Positions 42,318-52,263 of a DNA stretch of 64,000 bases are shown piece after piece. The stretch lies in NCBI GenBank assembly GCA_964584805.1, contig CAZPAY010000002.1:183426-247425 (forward strand), in the 5' to 3' direction. This DNA is from JABHIE01 sp964584805. GTDB lineage: Bacteria; Planctomycetota; UBA1135. The first letter of the stretch is position 1, and each line of letters begins with the position of its first letter. The position numbers were made by a program, and so were the translations under genes. The notes beneath the pieces are model-generated. The model did no database searches and was not told the DNA's origin. It saw only the letters and a list, made by a program, of their open reading frames with translations.

Positions 42318-43445
42318 CTAAACCGCAGCCGCCTCAAGCAAACGCTCGGGCGTGAATGCGCTCGCAAACTTATGGCGCGACGCGCCCGTCATTAACCACT
42401 CGGCTGCCAATCGGCCCACTGCCGGGCCCGTCGTAATTCCGTGACCGCCTAGACCCGCAGCCCAATGCAACCCGCTTAATCGCGAATCGGGGCCGATGAC
42501 AAACGTATGGTCTTTGGAGAATGTGCGCATGCCAGCCCAAAAATGTGCGGCGTCGAGGTTTTCCATTTTGGGTAGCCAATGGCCCGTTTTGACGGCAATG
42601 TCTTCGAGGACTTCAGGCACAGTAACCTCGCCCTCGTTGGGGGAGACAACGCTCTCATCGCACGAACTCAGCATCAAACCACCACTTTCGGGGCGGAAGT
42701 AGAACTCAGAACCTGCGAACCAAACCGTTGGCATTTTTGCATCAATCGAAGTGTCGGCGCTCGTCACCAGCAAATGTCGGCGCACCGGAGTCAGCTCAAG
42801 TGGGTAACCGGCAGCCGCAGATAATTCACCGCCCCAGCCGCCTGTCGCGAGCATCACTTGCTCAGCCTCAAGGATGCCATCGTTGGTTTCAACGCCGGCA
42901 ACCGCGCCGTCGCGCACCACTAGCTTTTGCGCATCAACACCCAACCGCACATCGACGCCACCTTGGCGAGCCCCGCGAAGGAAGCCGTCCAAAATCGCTT
43001 GCACATCAAAAGCACCCTCATCAGGAAGGCTTAAAACGCGCGCGACATTTTGCGCCAAATCGGGCACGCGCGCATACAACTCGCTTGGCTCAACGAAATC
43101 GGCGCCTAGAACATGCGCGTCATCTTCGGCCCAATCTAACTTGCTCGCATGCTCAGCGGTTGCAGCTAAGTAAAGGCCGTGGCCCTCGATCAATTCGTGC
43201 TCACAAAAATCATCGGGCGGCGACTGGAAAAAATCCATCGACTCGCGCGCCAAGCTATGCAGAGCCGCATCGGGAATTGCCGTGCGCAAAATCGCGGCAT
43301 TTCGGCCTGTTGAGTGCAAACCAGGCACGGATTCTCTATCAAGAAGCACCACATTGCGTACACCTTGACGAGCCAGGAAATACGCCGTCGAAGCGCCCGC
43401 GATGCCGGCGCCGATGATGACGATTCTTCCAGTAGGCTTACCCAT
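42318..43445 (-). CDS. FAD-dependent oxidoreductase of the D-amino-acid oxidase family
   Basis: A 375-residue DAO-fold flavoprotein. The N-terminal FAD site is IVIIGAGIAGASTAYFLA (Gly12, Gly14, Gly17), with LLDRE ending the second strand and HSTGRNAA following, as in D-arginine dehydrogenases and glycine/sarcosine oxidase relatives. GLHWAAGLGGHGITTGPAVG at the C-terminus completes the FAD site. The substrate is probably an amino acid or N-methyl amino acid; which one is not readable. Its stop abuts the HepT remnant. Confidence 0.85.
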   Translation of the reverse strand: MGKPTGRIVIIGAGIAGASTAYFLARQGVRNVVLLDRESVPGLHSTGRNAAILRTAIPDAALHSLARESMDFFQSPPDDFCEHELIEGHGLYLAATAEHASKLDWAEDDAHVLGADFVEPSELYARVPDLAQNVARVLSLPDEGAFDVQAILDGFLRGARQGGVDVRLGVDAQKLVVRDGAVAGVETNDGILEAEQVMLATGGWGGELSAAAGYPLELTPVRRHLLVTSADTSIDAKMPTVWFAGSEFYFRPESGGLMLSSCDESVVSPNEGEVTVPEVLEDIAVKTGHWLPKMENLDAAHFWAGMRTFSKDHTFVIGPDSRLSGLHWAAGLGGHGITTGPAVGRLAAEWLMTGASRHKFASAFTPERLLEAAAV

Positions 43446-43476
43446 GATTGCTCCGAGATTCTAATCTACCCCTTCC

Positions 43477-44820
43477 ATGAAACGACCCCTCCTCTCCCTG
43501 CTTCCTGCGATTTGCGCAGTCTTTTTGCTGATTTCGGCCCCAATTGCTTGCGCACAAGCAGATAGCGGTGCCCAAGAGCCCGCTGCAACTAGCAGCAAAC
43601 CCGCCTGGAACGACACCGACCTCACCGCCAAAGTCCGTACCATCATGAAAAAGGTTCAGGGCATCCGTAAGTGGAAGTTCAAAGAGATGGTCGGCGCGGG
43701 CGTGCAGTCACCCGATGAGTTCCTCATTTTTGCCCGCAAAGAGTTCGAGGAAGAATACGGCGAGGAAAAATTCAAAGCATGGAGCGAGGCTTATGGCATG
43801 CTCGGGCTCATTGAGCCTGGCACGGATTTACTTGAGGCCTACATGACACTTCTGCGCAGTCAGGTCGGCGGTTATTACGACCCGAAAACCAAGACCTTCT
43901 ACATGATGGATACCTTCCCGCCCGGCGCGATGGCAGATGTCATCATGGCTCACGAGCTCACCCACGCGCTTGATGACCAGGTTCATGGCCTTGAGAAAAT
44001 GATGTCGATTGCCGAGGGTAATAGTGATGTCGAATTCGCCGTGCGCGCTGTCGCCGAAGGCTCGGGCACATCGCTCATGAATCTTTATACGGTTGCCGGA
44101 GTGCAGGGTGGGTTTCTCGATATGAGCGAGTTGCAAGCGACCATGAAAAAGCAAATGGAAACCCAAGGTGCGATGCTTCGCAAGGCGCCACCGTATCTGG
44201 TGATGACGCTTTCCCTTCCTTATCTTGAGGGCAACAAATTCCTCACGCAGCAATCCAACATCATTATGGCTTCAATGGCGGCCCCAACAAATGATGATTT
44301 AAATCGCGTCTTCACCAAGCCGCCCGTTTCGAGTGAGCAAATTTTGCACTTCGAAAAGTACTGGGATCCGAAAAAACTTGATGAGCCCAAAGAGGTTTCA
44401 TTGCCCGATGTTTCGGCCACGCTTGGCGACGGCTGGCGTTTGGTTGAGCAAGATACGCTTGGTGAATTAGGCTGCTTCTGCACCACGACCACCGAGTTTG
44501 CCGACCTGTCTACCGAAGCCGGCCAAATGAACGGCGTCTGGACAAACGATGCCGCAACCGGTTGGGGCGGCGACCGCTGGTACTTCTACAAAGGCCCCGA
44601 CAAAAAGTCATTCATCGTCTGGGGGACGGTATGGGATACCGCCAAAGACGCAACTGAATTCGCCGATGCCATGCGCGCAATGGCTGAGCATCAGCCGGCT
44701 CAGCGTCACATCGGCGCGATGGGTTCGAGCGTGTTTGTTTATTACGCAAACGACGCCGCGGCGAGCGAAATCATGAATTTCCGCGGAGCCGTTTTGGCGG
44801 AATTGGCTAAGCCTCAATAA
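43477..44820 (+). CDS. Exported HELTH-type zinc metallopeptidase-like protein
   Basis: A 447-residue exported protein with a signal peptide (about 1-26) and the zinc motif HELTH (159-163) in VIMAHELTHALDDQ. Glu194 in VAEGSG is a candidate third ligand. The region around it (GGYYDPKTKTFYMMD) recalls uncharacterised gluzincin families. The last 130 residues form a separate mixed domain (DKKSFIVWGTVWD). It ends in a one-base overlap (TAATG) with the gamma-glutamyltransferase gene, so the two are made together. The substrate is unknown. Confidence 0.75.
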   Translation: MKRPLLSLLPAICAVFLLISAPIACAQADSGAQEPAATSSKPAWNDTDLTAKVRTIMKKVQGIRKWKFKEMVGAGVQSPDEFLIFARKEFEEEYGEEKFKAWSEAYGMLGLIEPGTDLLEAYMTLLRSQVGGYYDPKTKTFYMMDTFPPGAMADVIMAHELTHALDDQVHGLEKMMSIAEGNSDVEFAVRAVAEGSGTSLMNLYTVAGVQGGFLDMSELQATMKKQMETQGAMLRKAPPYLVMTLSLPYLEGNKFLTQQSNIIMASMAAPTNDDLNRVFTKPPVSSEQILHFEKYWDPKKLDEPKEVSLPDVSATLGDGWRLVEQDTLGELGCFCTTTTEFADLSTEAGQMNGVWTNDAATGWGGDRWYFYKGPDKKSFIVWGTVWDTAKDATEFADAMRAMAEHQPAQRHIGAMGSSVFVYYANDAAASEIMNFRGAVLAELAKPQ

Positions 44821-46431
44821 TGCTGCTGCTCGCCAAAGCTCTTCTTTCGCTGGTCGCACAAGACGCCGGCCTCGAAGAGCCTTGGGCCCTCGGCGAAAGT
44901 GCAGTTTCGACGGCTGAGCGTCACGCAACTGAAATCGCGGCTGCGGTTTTGGCCGAAGGCGGCAATGCAGTCGATGCAGCGATTGCTGCGCATTTTGCAT
45001 TGGCCGTGACTTATCCCAATGCCGGCAATCTCGGTGGTGGGGGCTTTTTGCTTTACCGCCCTCCGGGTGAGGATGCACAGTTTTTAGATTTTCGCGAAGT
45101 CGCTCCAGCGGCGGCAACGGCCCAGATGTATTCCAATACTGACGCAAGCCGAAAAGGTTGGTTGGCCGTTGGCGTACCTGGCGCTGTGCCGGGGATGGCG
45201 GCCGCGCATCAACGATGGGGCACGATGCCGTGGTCGCGGTTGGTGACGCCATCGGCGAAATTAGCCGCGCGTGGTTTTCGTGTGGGCGAGCCGTTGTCTA
45301 AGCGTATTGCTCGTTATGAAAAAATAATGGCCGAAGACGCATTGACCGGTGCGGTTTTCGCACCGAAAGGTAAAGCAATTCCTGCAGACATGTTGCTCAA
45401 ACAGCCACGGCTTGCGCGCACTCTCGTAAGCATCGCCGCCGACCCCGCAGTCATGCGCGCTGGCCCGATTGTTGAAGCACTCGTCGAGGCCTGTGATGCT
45501 GGCGGTGGCATTTTGACCGCAACTGATTTTGCCGAATACCAGCCCGTTTTGCGGCCCATTCACAAAATTGATTGGCATGGCCTTGAAATTTATGCGCCAT
45601 CCGCGCCATCGAGCGGGNNNNNNNNNNNNNNNNNNNNNNNNNNNNNNNNNNNNNNNNNNNNNNNNNNNNNNNNNNNNNNNNNNNNNNNNNNNNNNNNNNN
45701 NNNNNNNNNNNNNNNNNGGCGACCCGGCTGGTTTTGATTTTGACGCGACGCAGTTGACCGACTTAGAGGCCATCCGTGTGCGGGCAAAACGGTTGTCGCC
45801 GAAACGATACACGCCGCCCGCTAAGCAGATTTCGGTTACGGCAAACGAAAGCACCGAGACGACGCATTTTTCTGTCATCGATGGCTACGGCGGCGCGGTT
45901 TCTCTGACGACCACCCTTAACGGAAATTTCGGCGCCAAAGTTATGGCGCCCGGCGGTTTCCTCATGAACAACGAGATGGACGACTTCGCTGCCGAGCCTG
46001 GCAAGGCGAATCAATTTGGTTTGGTGCAAGGTAAATACAACGCCATCGTGCCTGGCCGTCGTCCGCTATCGTCAATGAGCCCGGTAATCGTCGTGCGTGA
46101 CGGTGTTGTCGATGCCGTCATTGGCTCACCCGGCGGCCCGAGGATTTTGTCATCGGTTTTGCAAGTGCTTTTGAATCGCTACATCTTTGGGATGGCCCCT
46201 TTTGCCGCAGTTTCTGCTCCGCGTTTGCATCGCCAAGACTTGCCGCCTGAGCTGCGCTATGAGGCGGGGCGATTGCGCGGGGGTGTGGTGAGTGAATTGC
46301 GCACCATTGGCCAGCCGCTCAAACCAATGAAATATATTGGTCACATTAGTGCGATTTTCCGCGATCACGCCGGTGAGCTAAAAGCAGTCGCCGACCCGCG
46401 TTTCGACGGTTTAGGCGTGGTTAAAAAGTAA
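44820..46431 (+). CDS. Gamma-glutamyltransferase, interrupted by an assembly gap
   Basis: A gamma-glutamyltranspeptidase proenzyme with a short signal sequence. The large-subunit part (GNAVDAAIAAHFALAVTYP, NLGGGGFLLY, GVPGAVPGMAAAHQRWG) ends at SAPSSG just before 100 Ns. The coding continues after the gap as GDPAGFDF and the catalytic STETTHFSVID, whose second Thr (codon 45862-45864) is the autoprocessing nucleophile, then PLSSMSPVIVV and GSPGGPRI. The frame before and after the gap differs, because 100 N is a placeholder; about 45 residues are expected there. The 3' end overlaps the convergent gene by 11 bases. Confidence 0.9.
45618..45717. other. Assembly gap of 100 N
   Basis: Exactly one hundred undetermined bases, a standard scaffold placeholder, inside the gamma-glutamyltransferase gene. 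Its real length is unknown; the protein family suggests roughly 130 bases. Confidence 0.99.
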
Positions 46432-49400
46432 CCTCAACTATTTCGCTCGCGCCTTGAGTCAAACGCACGGGCACGCGTTGAATTGCGCCTTTCCACTCGA
46501 CTTCGACCGTATAAGAACCTGGCGCAAAAGAACCAACGGGCATCCCTTCTTGTCTGCGGCCGCCGCGGCCTCCAAATCGCCCGCGCCCGAAGGAATCCGC
46601 TCGTGAGCCATCTGCATGGAACACGCGTGTCGTGGCGCCAAGAATCAACTGCCCATCACTCGATTTAGCAAGCAAGCGAATGCTCGCGCCTTCGGTAAAC
46701 TCAGCACTGCGTTTTTCAGTCTTGCCGGCTGTAATCGTGATTGTGCCTAAATCAACAGGCGCCATGCCGTCAGCCTGAAGCTCGACCAGCCAATCACCCG
46801 TCGAGAGGCCTTGCAGTTGGCCACCGCCATCCCATCCCCAACCTTCTTGCGTTTCGGCATCTTCTTCGCCACCGGCACGACGCGCTTTGATTTGAAACGA
46901 CTGATTGTCGGCATCTGCATCTGGGAAAGTGACGGTGACTTTCAAACTACCCGCGGCTTCGAGCTCAAGCAGGCCGACATCTTTGACATCATTAAAACCT
47001 AACTGAAAAGAATCGCTCGTCATCGGCGCGGCGCTCTGTCCATCGTCTTTACCCCACCAATTGGTGCTGACTTTTACATGGTAGCGCCCGGGCGGGACGG
47101 CCTCCCAATCGAAGGCACCCTGCTCATCTGTGCTGCCCCATTCGACGGTGCGGCCGCCGCTGGCGGTGTTGCCAAATGGCATAAACGCAGCCCAAGGCGA
47201 GTTTGGAGGGTCTTCGCGCACGAGCTGGACTGACAAATCGGCTAGTGCTTCACCCGTGCCGGCCATTGCGACGCGGCCCATGATGCGGCCCTCAGGTAAA
47301 GGAATGTCGCGGTAATCTTCGGGGATGTCAGCGACCACAATTTCGACCGTAGAGTTGCCTTTGGCCGTGCCGATTTGCAAGGCGTACTCACCCGGTGCGA
47401 GGCTTTCAAAAATGTATTTCCCCTCGGCATCGGTGCGCGCAGTCGACATACGCATGTCCATGAAGCCACCGCCGTCGGCCGCCATCGCGACCATCGAAGC
47501 GTAAGGCACTGGCGCGCCACCGCGCGTGACCATGCCCTCAAGTCGGCAACCACCCGCCGACTCATCGACGATGTCGAGCTGAGTCATTTGCCCCTCGGTA
47601 ACGGTCGCGAGCAGCGTTTTGCTGCCCATCAAAATGCTGAGCATGTCACCTTGGAAAAGCGCCTCGTCATTGAGACCGGCCGTCAGCAAAAAGTAAGATC
47701 CGGCGCGCAAATGCTCGGCGCGGTATTTCCCCTCGGCATCGGTTGATGTTTGCCAGAAATCTTGAGAGTCGGGGGACACGCCACCGACCATGCGCCCAGG
47801 TAGTGGGTTGCCGTGGCGGTCACGCACGGTGCCTTCGAGGCCGCCACCGGCTTTGAGCTCGATGAGCGCGTCTGTGCGGATTTCGCCTTCTTCGAGCACA
47901 CGCATTTCAGTACTGCCCGCGGCGTATTCAGATGAAATCGCGCTGAGATATTTTGCGCCCGTGGGGCATCCGAGCAGTTCAAAAAAACCATTGCGATCGG
48001 TAGTCGCCATGGGTGTTTCGCCGAGTGTAAAGTTGCTTAAAAGCGAGCCAAACCCAGAAAAGGGGTCATTGCCTACGCTTACGGTCGCTTGGGGGACGGG
48101 CTCGCGCGTGCCGGCAACCACCACTTGACCGCGCACGATTGCGCCAGCTTTTGCCTTAAGCATGACATCGGTTGTTTCTTCGGCGACGATGATCGTGATG
48201 ACCTGCGCATCACCGCTTTGCGTGCCTTCGGCAGCGATTTCTAAACTCCAGTCACCCGCCATAAGATTGTCGAGGCGAAAGGAGCCATCAGAGTTGTCGA
48301 ACATTTGAGTCGCCGTCGCGGCAGACAAAATACTATTGCGAGGGTAGAGAGGTTTTTCCTTTTCTTTTAACTCAAATTCCTTTTGCTTGTCTTTTTTCTT
48401 GTCGGAAACACGCGAAGCCTTAATCAGGTAATACGGAAGCGGTGTCGCGGGTGCTTCGCCATGAGTTAAGACTGCCTTGCCACTGACACTGCCGCTGCCG
48501 GGGAAAACCAAAACTGGCGTTTGCTCGTCTTTGATATGCAGATCAAAAATTGCGGTTGGCTCGCCGGGGACGGCAACTTCAACGGCTGCTCTCTCCCATG
48601 CGGCAAGTTTGAAATGCCCTTTGCTATCGGTCTCGACCCAAGTCTCATTCGGCAAGAATGCTGGCACGATCTCTTTTGCCGCTTCAAGGAAGACATTGAG
48701 ATTGTTGCGCTGCCGCTCGACCGCGTTTTGAGCGCCGTCTTCTTTTTTGTCACTTGGCATGCTTTGCAATGAAATGCGTGCGCCGGAAATACCTTTGCCG
48801 TTGCCATCGACGAGGCGGCCTTCGACCACTTTGTCACTGGCCAAAATCAAATCAGGAGCCACCGCGCCATCGGCCGTTGCCATGACCGATTGTGGGCCTG
48901 AGCGCCCGACGCGAGCCTGCGCAATCAACACATGATTGGCCAGCGGAGCCTTGCGAAATTGATATTGACCATCGCCAGAAGTGGTTGCGACCCATTCGTC
49001 AAGGTGCGTCAAAAAGGGCAATACCATGCGCAAATCAAGCGGAACAGCCAAAACGCTCGCACCGCTCACCCCGTTGCCTGCAGAATCAACCACGCGACCA
49101 CTCATGCTCCCTTGCTCTGCAAGTGGCACATTGCGCGTGCCTGCGGCGCGGACGGGTAGGGGCGTGATTTCTTTCATGCCTGCCTCGGTTGCATTCGCCA
49201 CGGCAAGCGTCGTCAAGGCCATGTTTGCAGGGACGGCTTCCATTTCGAAACGACCACTTGCGTCTGTAAAAACGCGCTCGGCAAAAATCGAGCGATTGCG
49301 GAATGCCGCCAACATGTATTTCAACCCGGGCAAGACATAAACCTCGGCATTTGCAGCGGGCGTGCCGTCTGCGTGAGTGACGATGCCCGACAAGGACGCC

Positions 49401-49939
49401 GCGGCGACCGTGCGCAACTCAAAGTTCTCACCTTTTTCTAATTGAGCCGGCACCAAACGCGCACGGCGTTGTGTAAGGCGCTGTGGTGAACGCGCGCTCA
49501 AATACAAAACGCGGCCGGGCAGCCCTCGCAAATCAAAACGCCCTTTGTCGTCGGCGTAAACCGAAGCAATCGGGTCGAGCGAAAACTCATACGGAGGGGT
49601 GACGATTTCCGCTAACTCTTTTTCGAAATCAATCAGCGGGAAGGGCGAGGAGTAGGCGCCCACCCATGCATTGGCCACCGGCTCGTCGTGCTCATCGAGC
49701 ACCAAACCTGCGAGTGCGAATCGCCCAAAGCCGACTTTTTCGCCGCGGCCGAGTGCAGCGGGCGTGGCATCCGTGCGCGTATTGGCCGTGTCGAGCTCAA
49801 GCCCTTGCGGGCCAGTGGGGGCGTGATCGGTCGTTGCATTCGGCAAATCAACCGCATCGGCGGTTTGATTGTCTGAAAAAAGCACCCAGCCGAGACCGGC
49901 GAGCACAGCAACAATGAGAATGGGAAGGAGTCGTTTCAT
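46421..49939 (-). CDS. Large exported protein of tandem carboxypeptidase-regulatory-like domains
   Basis: An 1172-residue protein with an N-terminal signal or anchor (about 4-20) followed by about ten beta-sandwich domains of the carboxypeptidase regulatory-like type. Each begins with a strand such as LSGIVTHADGTPAANAEVYV, MSGRVVDSAGNGVSGASVL, VEGRLVDGNGKGISGARISL, LEGTVRDRHGNPLPGRMVGG or LEGMVTRGGAPVPYASMVA, and ends with a Gly-x-Tyr/Phe plus LxAGxY pattern. No catalytic domain or C-terminal sorting signal is apparent. It probably forms an elongated periplasmic or cell-surface rod. A lipoprotein with one similar domain is encoded divergently 32 bases away. Confidence 0.85.
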   Translation of the reverse strand: MKRLLPILIVAVLAGLGWVLFSDNQTADAVDLPNATTDHAPTGPQGLELDTANTRTDATPAALGRGEKVGFGRFALAGLVLDEHDEPVANAWVGAYSSPFPLIDFEKELAEIVTPPYEFSLDPIASVYADDKGRFDLRGLPGRVLYLSARSPQRLTQRRARLVPAQLEKGENFELRTVAAASLSGIVTHADGTPAANAEVYVLPGLKYMLAAFRNRSIFAERVFTDASGRFEMEAVPANMALTTLAVANATEAGMKEITPLPVRAAGTRNVPLAEQGSMSGRVVDSAGNGVSGASVLAVPLDLRMVLPFLTHLDEWVATTSGDGQYQFRKAPLANHVLIAQARVGRSGPQSVMATADGAVAPDLILASDKVVEGRLVDGNGKGISGARISLQSMPSDKKEDGAQNAVERQRNNLNVFLEAAKEIVPAFLPNETWVETDSKGHFKLAAWERAAVEVAVPGEPTAIFDLHIKDEQTPVLVFPGSGSVSGKAVLTHGEAPATPLPYYLIKASRVSDKKKDKQKEFELKEKEKPLYPRNSILSAATATQMFDNSDGSFRLDNLMAGDWSLEIAAEGTQSGDAQVITIIVAEETTDVMLKAKAGAIVRGQVVVAGTREPVPQATVSVGNDPFSGFGSLLSNFTLGETPMATTDRNGFFELLGCPTGAKYLSAISSEYAAGSTEMRVLEEGEIRTDALIELKAGGGLEGTVRDRHGNPLPGRMVGGVSPDSQDFWQTSTDAEGKYRAEHLRAGSYFLLTAGLNDEALFQGDMLSILMGSKTLLATVTEGQMTQLDIVDESAGGCRLEGMVTRGGAPVPYASMVAMAADGGGFMDMRMSTARTDAEGKYIFESLAPGEYALQIGTAKGNSTVEIVVADIPEDYRDIPLPEGRIMGRVAMAGTGEALADLSVQLVREDPPNSPWAAFMPFGNTASGGRTVEWGSTDEQGAFDWEAVPPGRYHVKVSTNWWGKDDGQSAAPMTSDSFQLGFNDVKDVGLLELEAAGSLKVTVTFPDADADNQSFQIKARRAGGEEDAETQEGWGWDGGGQLQGLSTGDWLVELQADGMAPVDLGTITITAGKTEKRSAEFTEGASIRLLAKSSDGQLILGATTRVFHADGSRADSFGRGRFGGRGGRRQEGMPVGSFAPGSYTVEVEWKGAIQRVPVRLTQGASEIVEVTF

Positions 49940-49971
49940 GAGAGAGGTGGCGTGAGCCTAGAATACGGGCC

Positions 49972-50418
49972 ATGACTCATCTTTGTTGGTCGACCTTTGC
50001 AAGCATTTGCCTGCTTTGCCTTTGCCTGCCCGCCTGCTCGGGCGATGCTGCTGCTGAGCCACGGGCGATTGATTTGCTCGAAGGCACTACGGTTGCTGCG
50101 GGTGCGCTCGAAAACACAGGCGCGGTGCAAGTCACGGTACTCGATGTCGACGGTAACCCTTGGGCCGGCGCCGTTGTTAAGGCAAAGGGCTATTACGGTT
50201 TGCGCCTCAAGGCCGTTACGGATTCAAACGGTCAGGCGCTGTTTGAGCAGGTGACCAAGGGCCCCACGCGCGTGATGGTGTTCGAAAACGAAATCCGCAT
50301 GACACAAGAGTTTTTGCAAGTGCGCGAAGATGTCACGCATGAAGTGGTGCTGCGCCGACCGGTGGTCGTCGTCGTCGAGCCAGAGGTTGACCAAACGGAG
50401 AAACGGCCGGTTGAGTAG
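49972..50418 (+). CDS. Lipoprotein with a single carboxypeptidase-regulatory-like domain
   Basis: A 148-residue predicted lipoprotein: hydrophobic signal (about 8-20) with lipobox LPAC, then a beta-rich domain starting VQVTVLDVDGNPWAGAVVKA and ending in the LQVREDVTHEVVLRRPV strands. The fold matches one unit of the divergent 1172-residue protein, so the two may act together. A Val/Glu/Asp-rich tail closes the protein. Its function is unknown. Confidence 0.7.
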   Translation: MTHLCWSTFASICLLCLCLPACSGDAAAEPRAIDLLEGTTVAAGALENTGAVQVTVLDVDGNPWAGAVVKAKGYYGLRLKAVTDSNGQALFEQVTKGPTRVMVFENEIRMTQEFLQVREDVTHEVVLRRPVVVVVEPEVDQTEKRPVE

Positions 50419-50450
50419 GCGGTCGTTAAGCCACCAACCAACCCGCCCAA

Positions 50451-51497
50451 CTAAACCTCAAGCGTAGGCAATGCAGTCGCCTGTCGAGTCGACACTGCAG
50501 CAGCCACCCTGCCGGCGATTTCAAAAAACGCTTTCGCCGTTTCACTTTCAGGATTGGAAAGTACAACGGGCACGCCGTCGTCGCCGGCCACTCGTGTAAC
50601 CGCCTCAAGTGGAATACTGCCGAGCAGGTCGACATTGAAAGTGCTCGCGATTTGCTCGCCACCGCCATGACCGAAAACTTCACCGGTCATATTTTCCACG
50701 ACACCCAAAACGGGGCATTTCACTTGCTCGGCCATGCCCATCGCGCGGCGCACATCGGTGAGGGAGACTTCTTGCGGAGTCGTAACGACAACCGCGCCCG
50801 TAAGCGGCACCAATTGCGCGAGCGAAATTTGCGCGTCGCCCGTACCTGGTGGCATATCGACGACCAAATAATCGAGCTCGCCCCACTCAACATCTTTCAG
50901 GAACTGCTCGAGCGCGCGGTGCAACATGGGGCCGCGCCACATGATGGCCTGGCCGTCCTCGACCATGAAGCCGACCGACATCGTTTTGACGCCATGAGCC
51001 TCAAGGGGGCTGATTTTATTTTCTGAGCCAGGCACGCGCATGGGCGAGCCTTTGCAACCCATCATGACAGGGACATTGGGGCCGTAAACATCGGCATCAA
51101 GGATGCCAACACTCGCGCCACTCTCAGCCAACGCGACGGCGAGATTGACGGCCGTTGTGGATTTACCCACACCGCCCTTGCCCGAAGTCACCGCAATCAC
51201 ATTGCGCACATCACCACCAATCTCATTGCCGGCGGGCAAACTTGATTTGACTTTCGCTGTCAAATTCACCGTGACCGTTTCGGCACCCGGCAGCGATGCG
51301 ACGGCATCATGAGCCTGAGTCTTGAGCAAATCTTTCACCGGGCAAGCCGGGGTCGTGAGCTCAAGGTCAAATTTGACCGTGCCGCCACAAACGGCGAGAT
51401 TTTTAATAAAGTCGAGCTCGACAATATTTTTGTGTAGGTCAGGATCTTGGACGACTTCCAGAGCCTTCAGGACGATTTCTTTCGTGAGTTCGGTCAT
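50451..51497 (-). CDS. mrp: Mrp/NBP35-family P-loop ATPase (Fe-S carrier or maturation protein)
   Basis: A 348-residue protein with an N-terminal MIP18/DUF59 domain (about 1-85) and a deviant-Walker ParA-type ATPase domain with VTSGKGGVGKST (103-114), followed by GILDADVYGPNVPVMMG and VVDMPPGTGD. The family assembles and delivers [4Fe-4S] clusters. The CxxC cluster-binding pair usually found between VENM and FGxGGGE is absent here: the segment is shortened to VENMTGEVFGHGGGE. Either clusters are bound differently or the protein has a modified role. Confidence 0.93.
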   Translation of the reverse strand: MTELTKEIVLKALEVVQDPDLHKNIVELDFIKNLAVCGGTVKFDLELTTPACPVKDLLKTQAHDAVASLPGAETVTVNLTAKVKSSLPAGNEIGGDVRNVIAVTSGKGGVGKSTTAVNLAVALAESGASVGILDADVYGPNVPVMMGCKGSPMRVPGSENKISPLEAHGVKTMSVGFMVEDGQAIMWRGPMLHRALEQFLKDVEWGELDYLVVDMPPGTGDAQISLAQLVPLTGAVVVTTPQEVSLTDVRRAMGMAEQVKCPVLGVVENMTGEVFGHGGGEQIASTFNVDLLGSIPLEAVTRVAGDDGVPVVLSNPESETAKAFFEIAGRVAAAVSTRQATALPTLEV

Positions 51498-51567
51498 GAC
51501 TTTTTTCGGGTGCGGTGCGTTACGATTAGGCTAACTCGGCGGCGTTTCAACCCCGGGTATTTGCACC

Positions 51568-52263
51568 GTGACAGCCCAACAGGATACATCCAAACGCGCC
51601 GTCGTGCTCCTTTCGGGGGGGCTCGATTCGGCGACCGTCGCCGCTTGGCTCAAGCACGATGGTTTTGCCGTGCACGCGCTCACGATTGACTACGGGCAGC
51701 GCCACTTCGCCGAGTTGCGCGCGGCCGCCTTGATTGCCGAGGCCGTCGGCGTCGACGAACATCTCGTGATGCGCCTTGATTTGCGCGCGGTAGGGGGCTC
51801 GGCACTGACCGACGACACGATTGCCGTCCCTAAGGGTGGCGACCCGCTGGCGGATGTGGCCGCCGATATCCCCGTGACTTATGTTCCCGCGCGCAACACG
51901 CTGTTTTTGAGTTTGGCGCTGGGGCTCGCGGAGTCGCGCGGCGCGCACATGCTCGGGATTGGGGTGAATGCACTCGATTATTCAGGCTATCCCGATTGCC
52001 GACCTGAATTCATTGAGGCATTTGGGCAGCTTGCCAATCTTGCCACGCGCGAAGGGGTCGAGGGTCGGCCGTTTGAGTTGTTCACGCCATTGCAAGATAT
52101 GAGCAAGGTCGAGATTCTCGTCAAGGCGCATGAGTTGGGCGTGCCGGTCGACGCAACGCTTTCTTGCTATGACCCAAATGCGAGTGGCGCGGCATGCGGC
52201 CTATGCGATGCCTGCCGTCTGCGCCAGCGTGCCGAAGTTGATTACCAAGGGCGCGAGTCTTGA
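51568..52263 (+). CDS. queC: 7-cyano-7-deazaguanine synthase
   Basis: A 231-residue QueC converting 7-carboxy-7-deazaguanine to preQ0, a step in queuosine biosynthesis. The PP-loop SGGLDS (16-21), TIDYGQRHFAELRAA, and the zinc site CYDP...ACGLCDACRLR at the C-terminus are all present. It starts with GTG. queD, queE and folE are not adjacent. The stop overlaps the next gene by four bases (TTGA). Confidence 0.96.
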   Translation: MTAQQDTSKRAVVLLSGGLDSATVAAWLKHDGFAVHALTIDYGQRHFAELRAAALIAEAVGVDEHLVMRLDLRAVGGSALTDDTIAVPKGGDPLADVAADIPVTYVPARNTLFLSLALGLAESRGAHMLGIGVNALDYSGYPDCRPEFIEAFGQLANLATREGVEGRPFELFTPLQDMSKVEILVKAHELGVPVDATLSCYDPNASGAACGLCDACRLRQRAEVDYQGRES

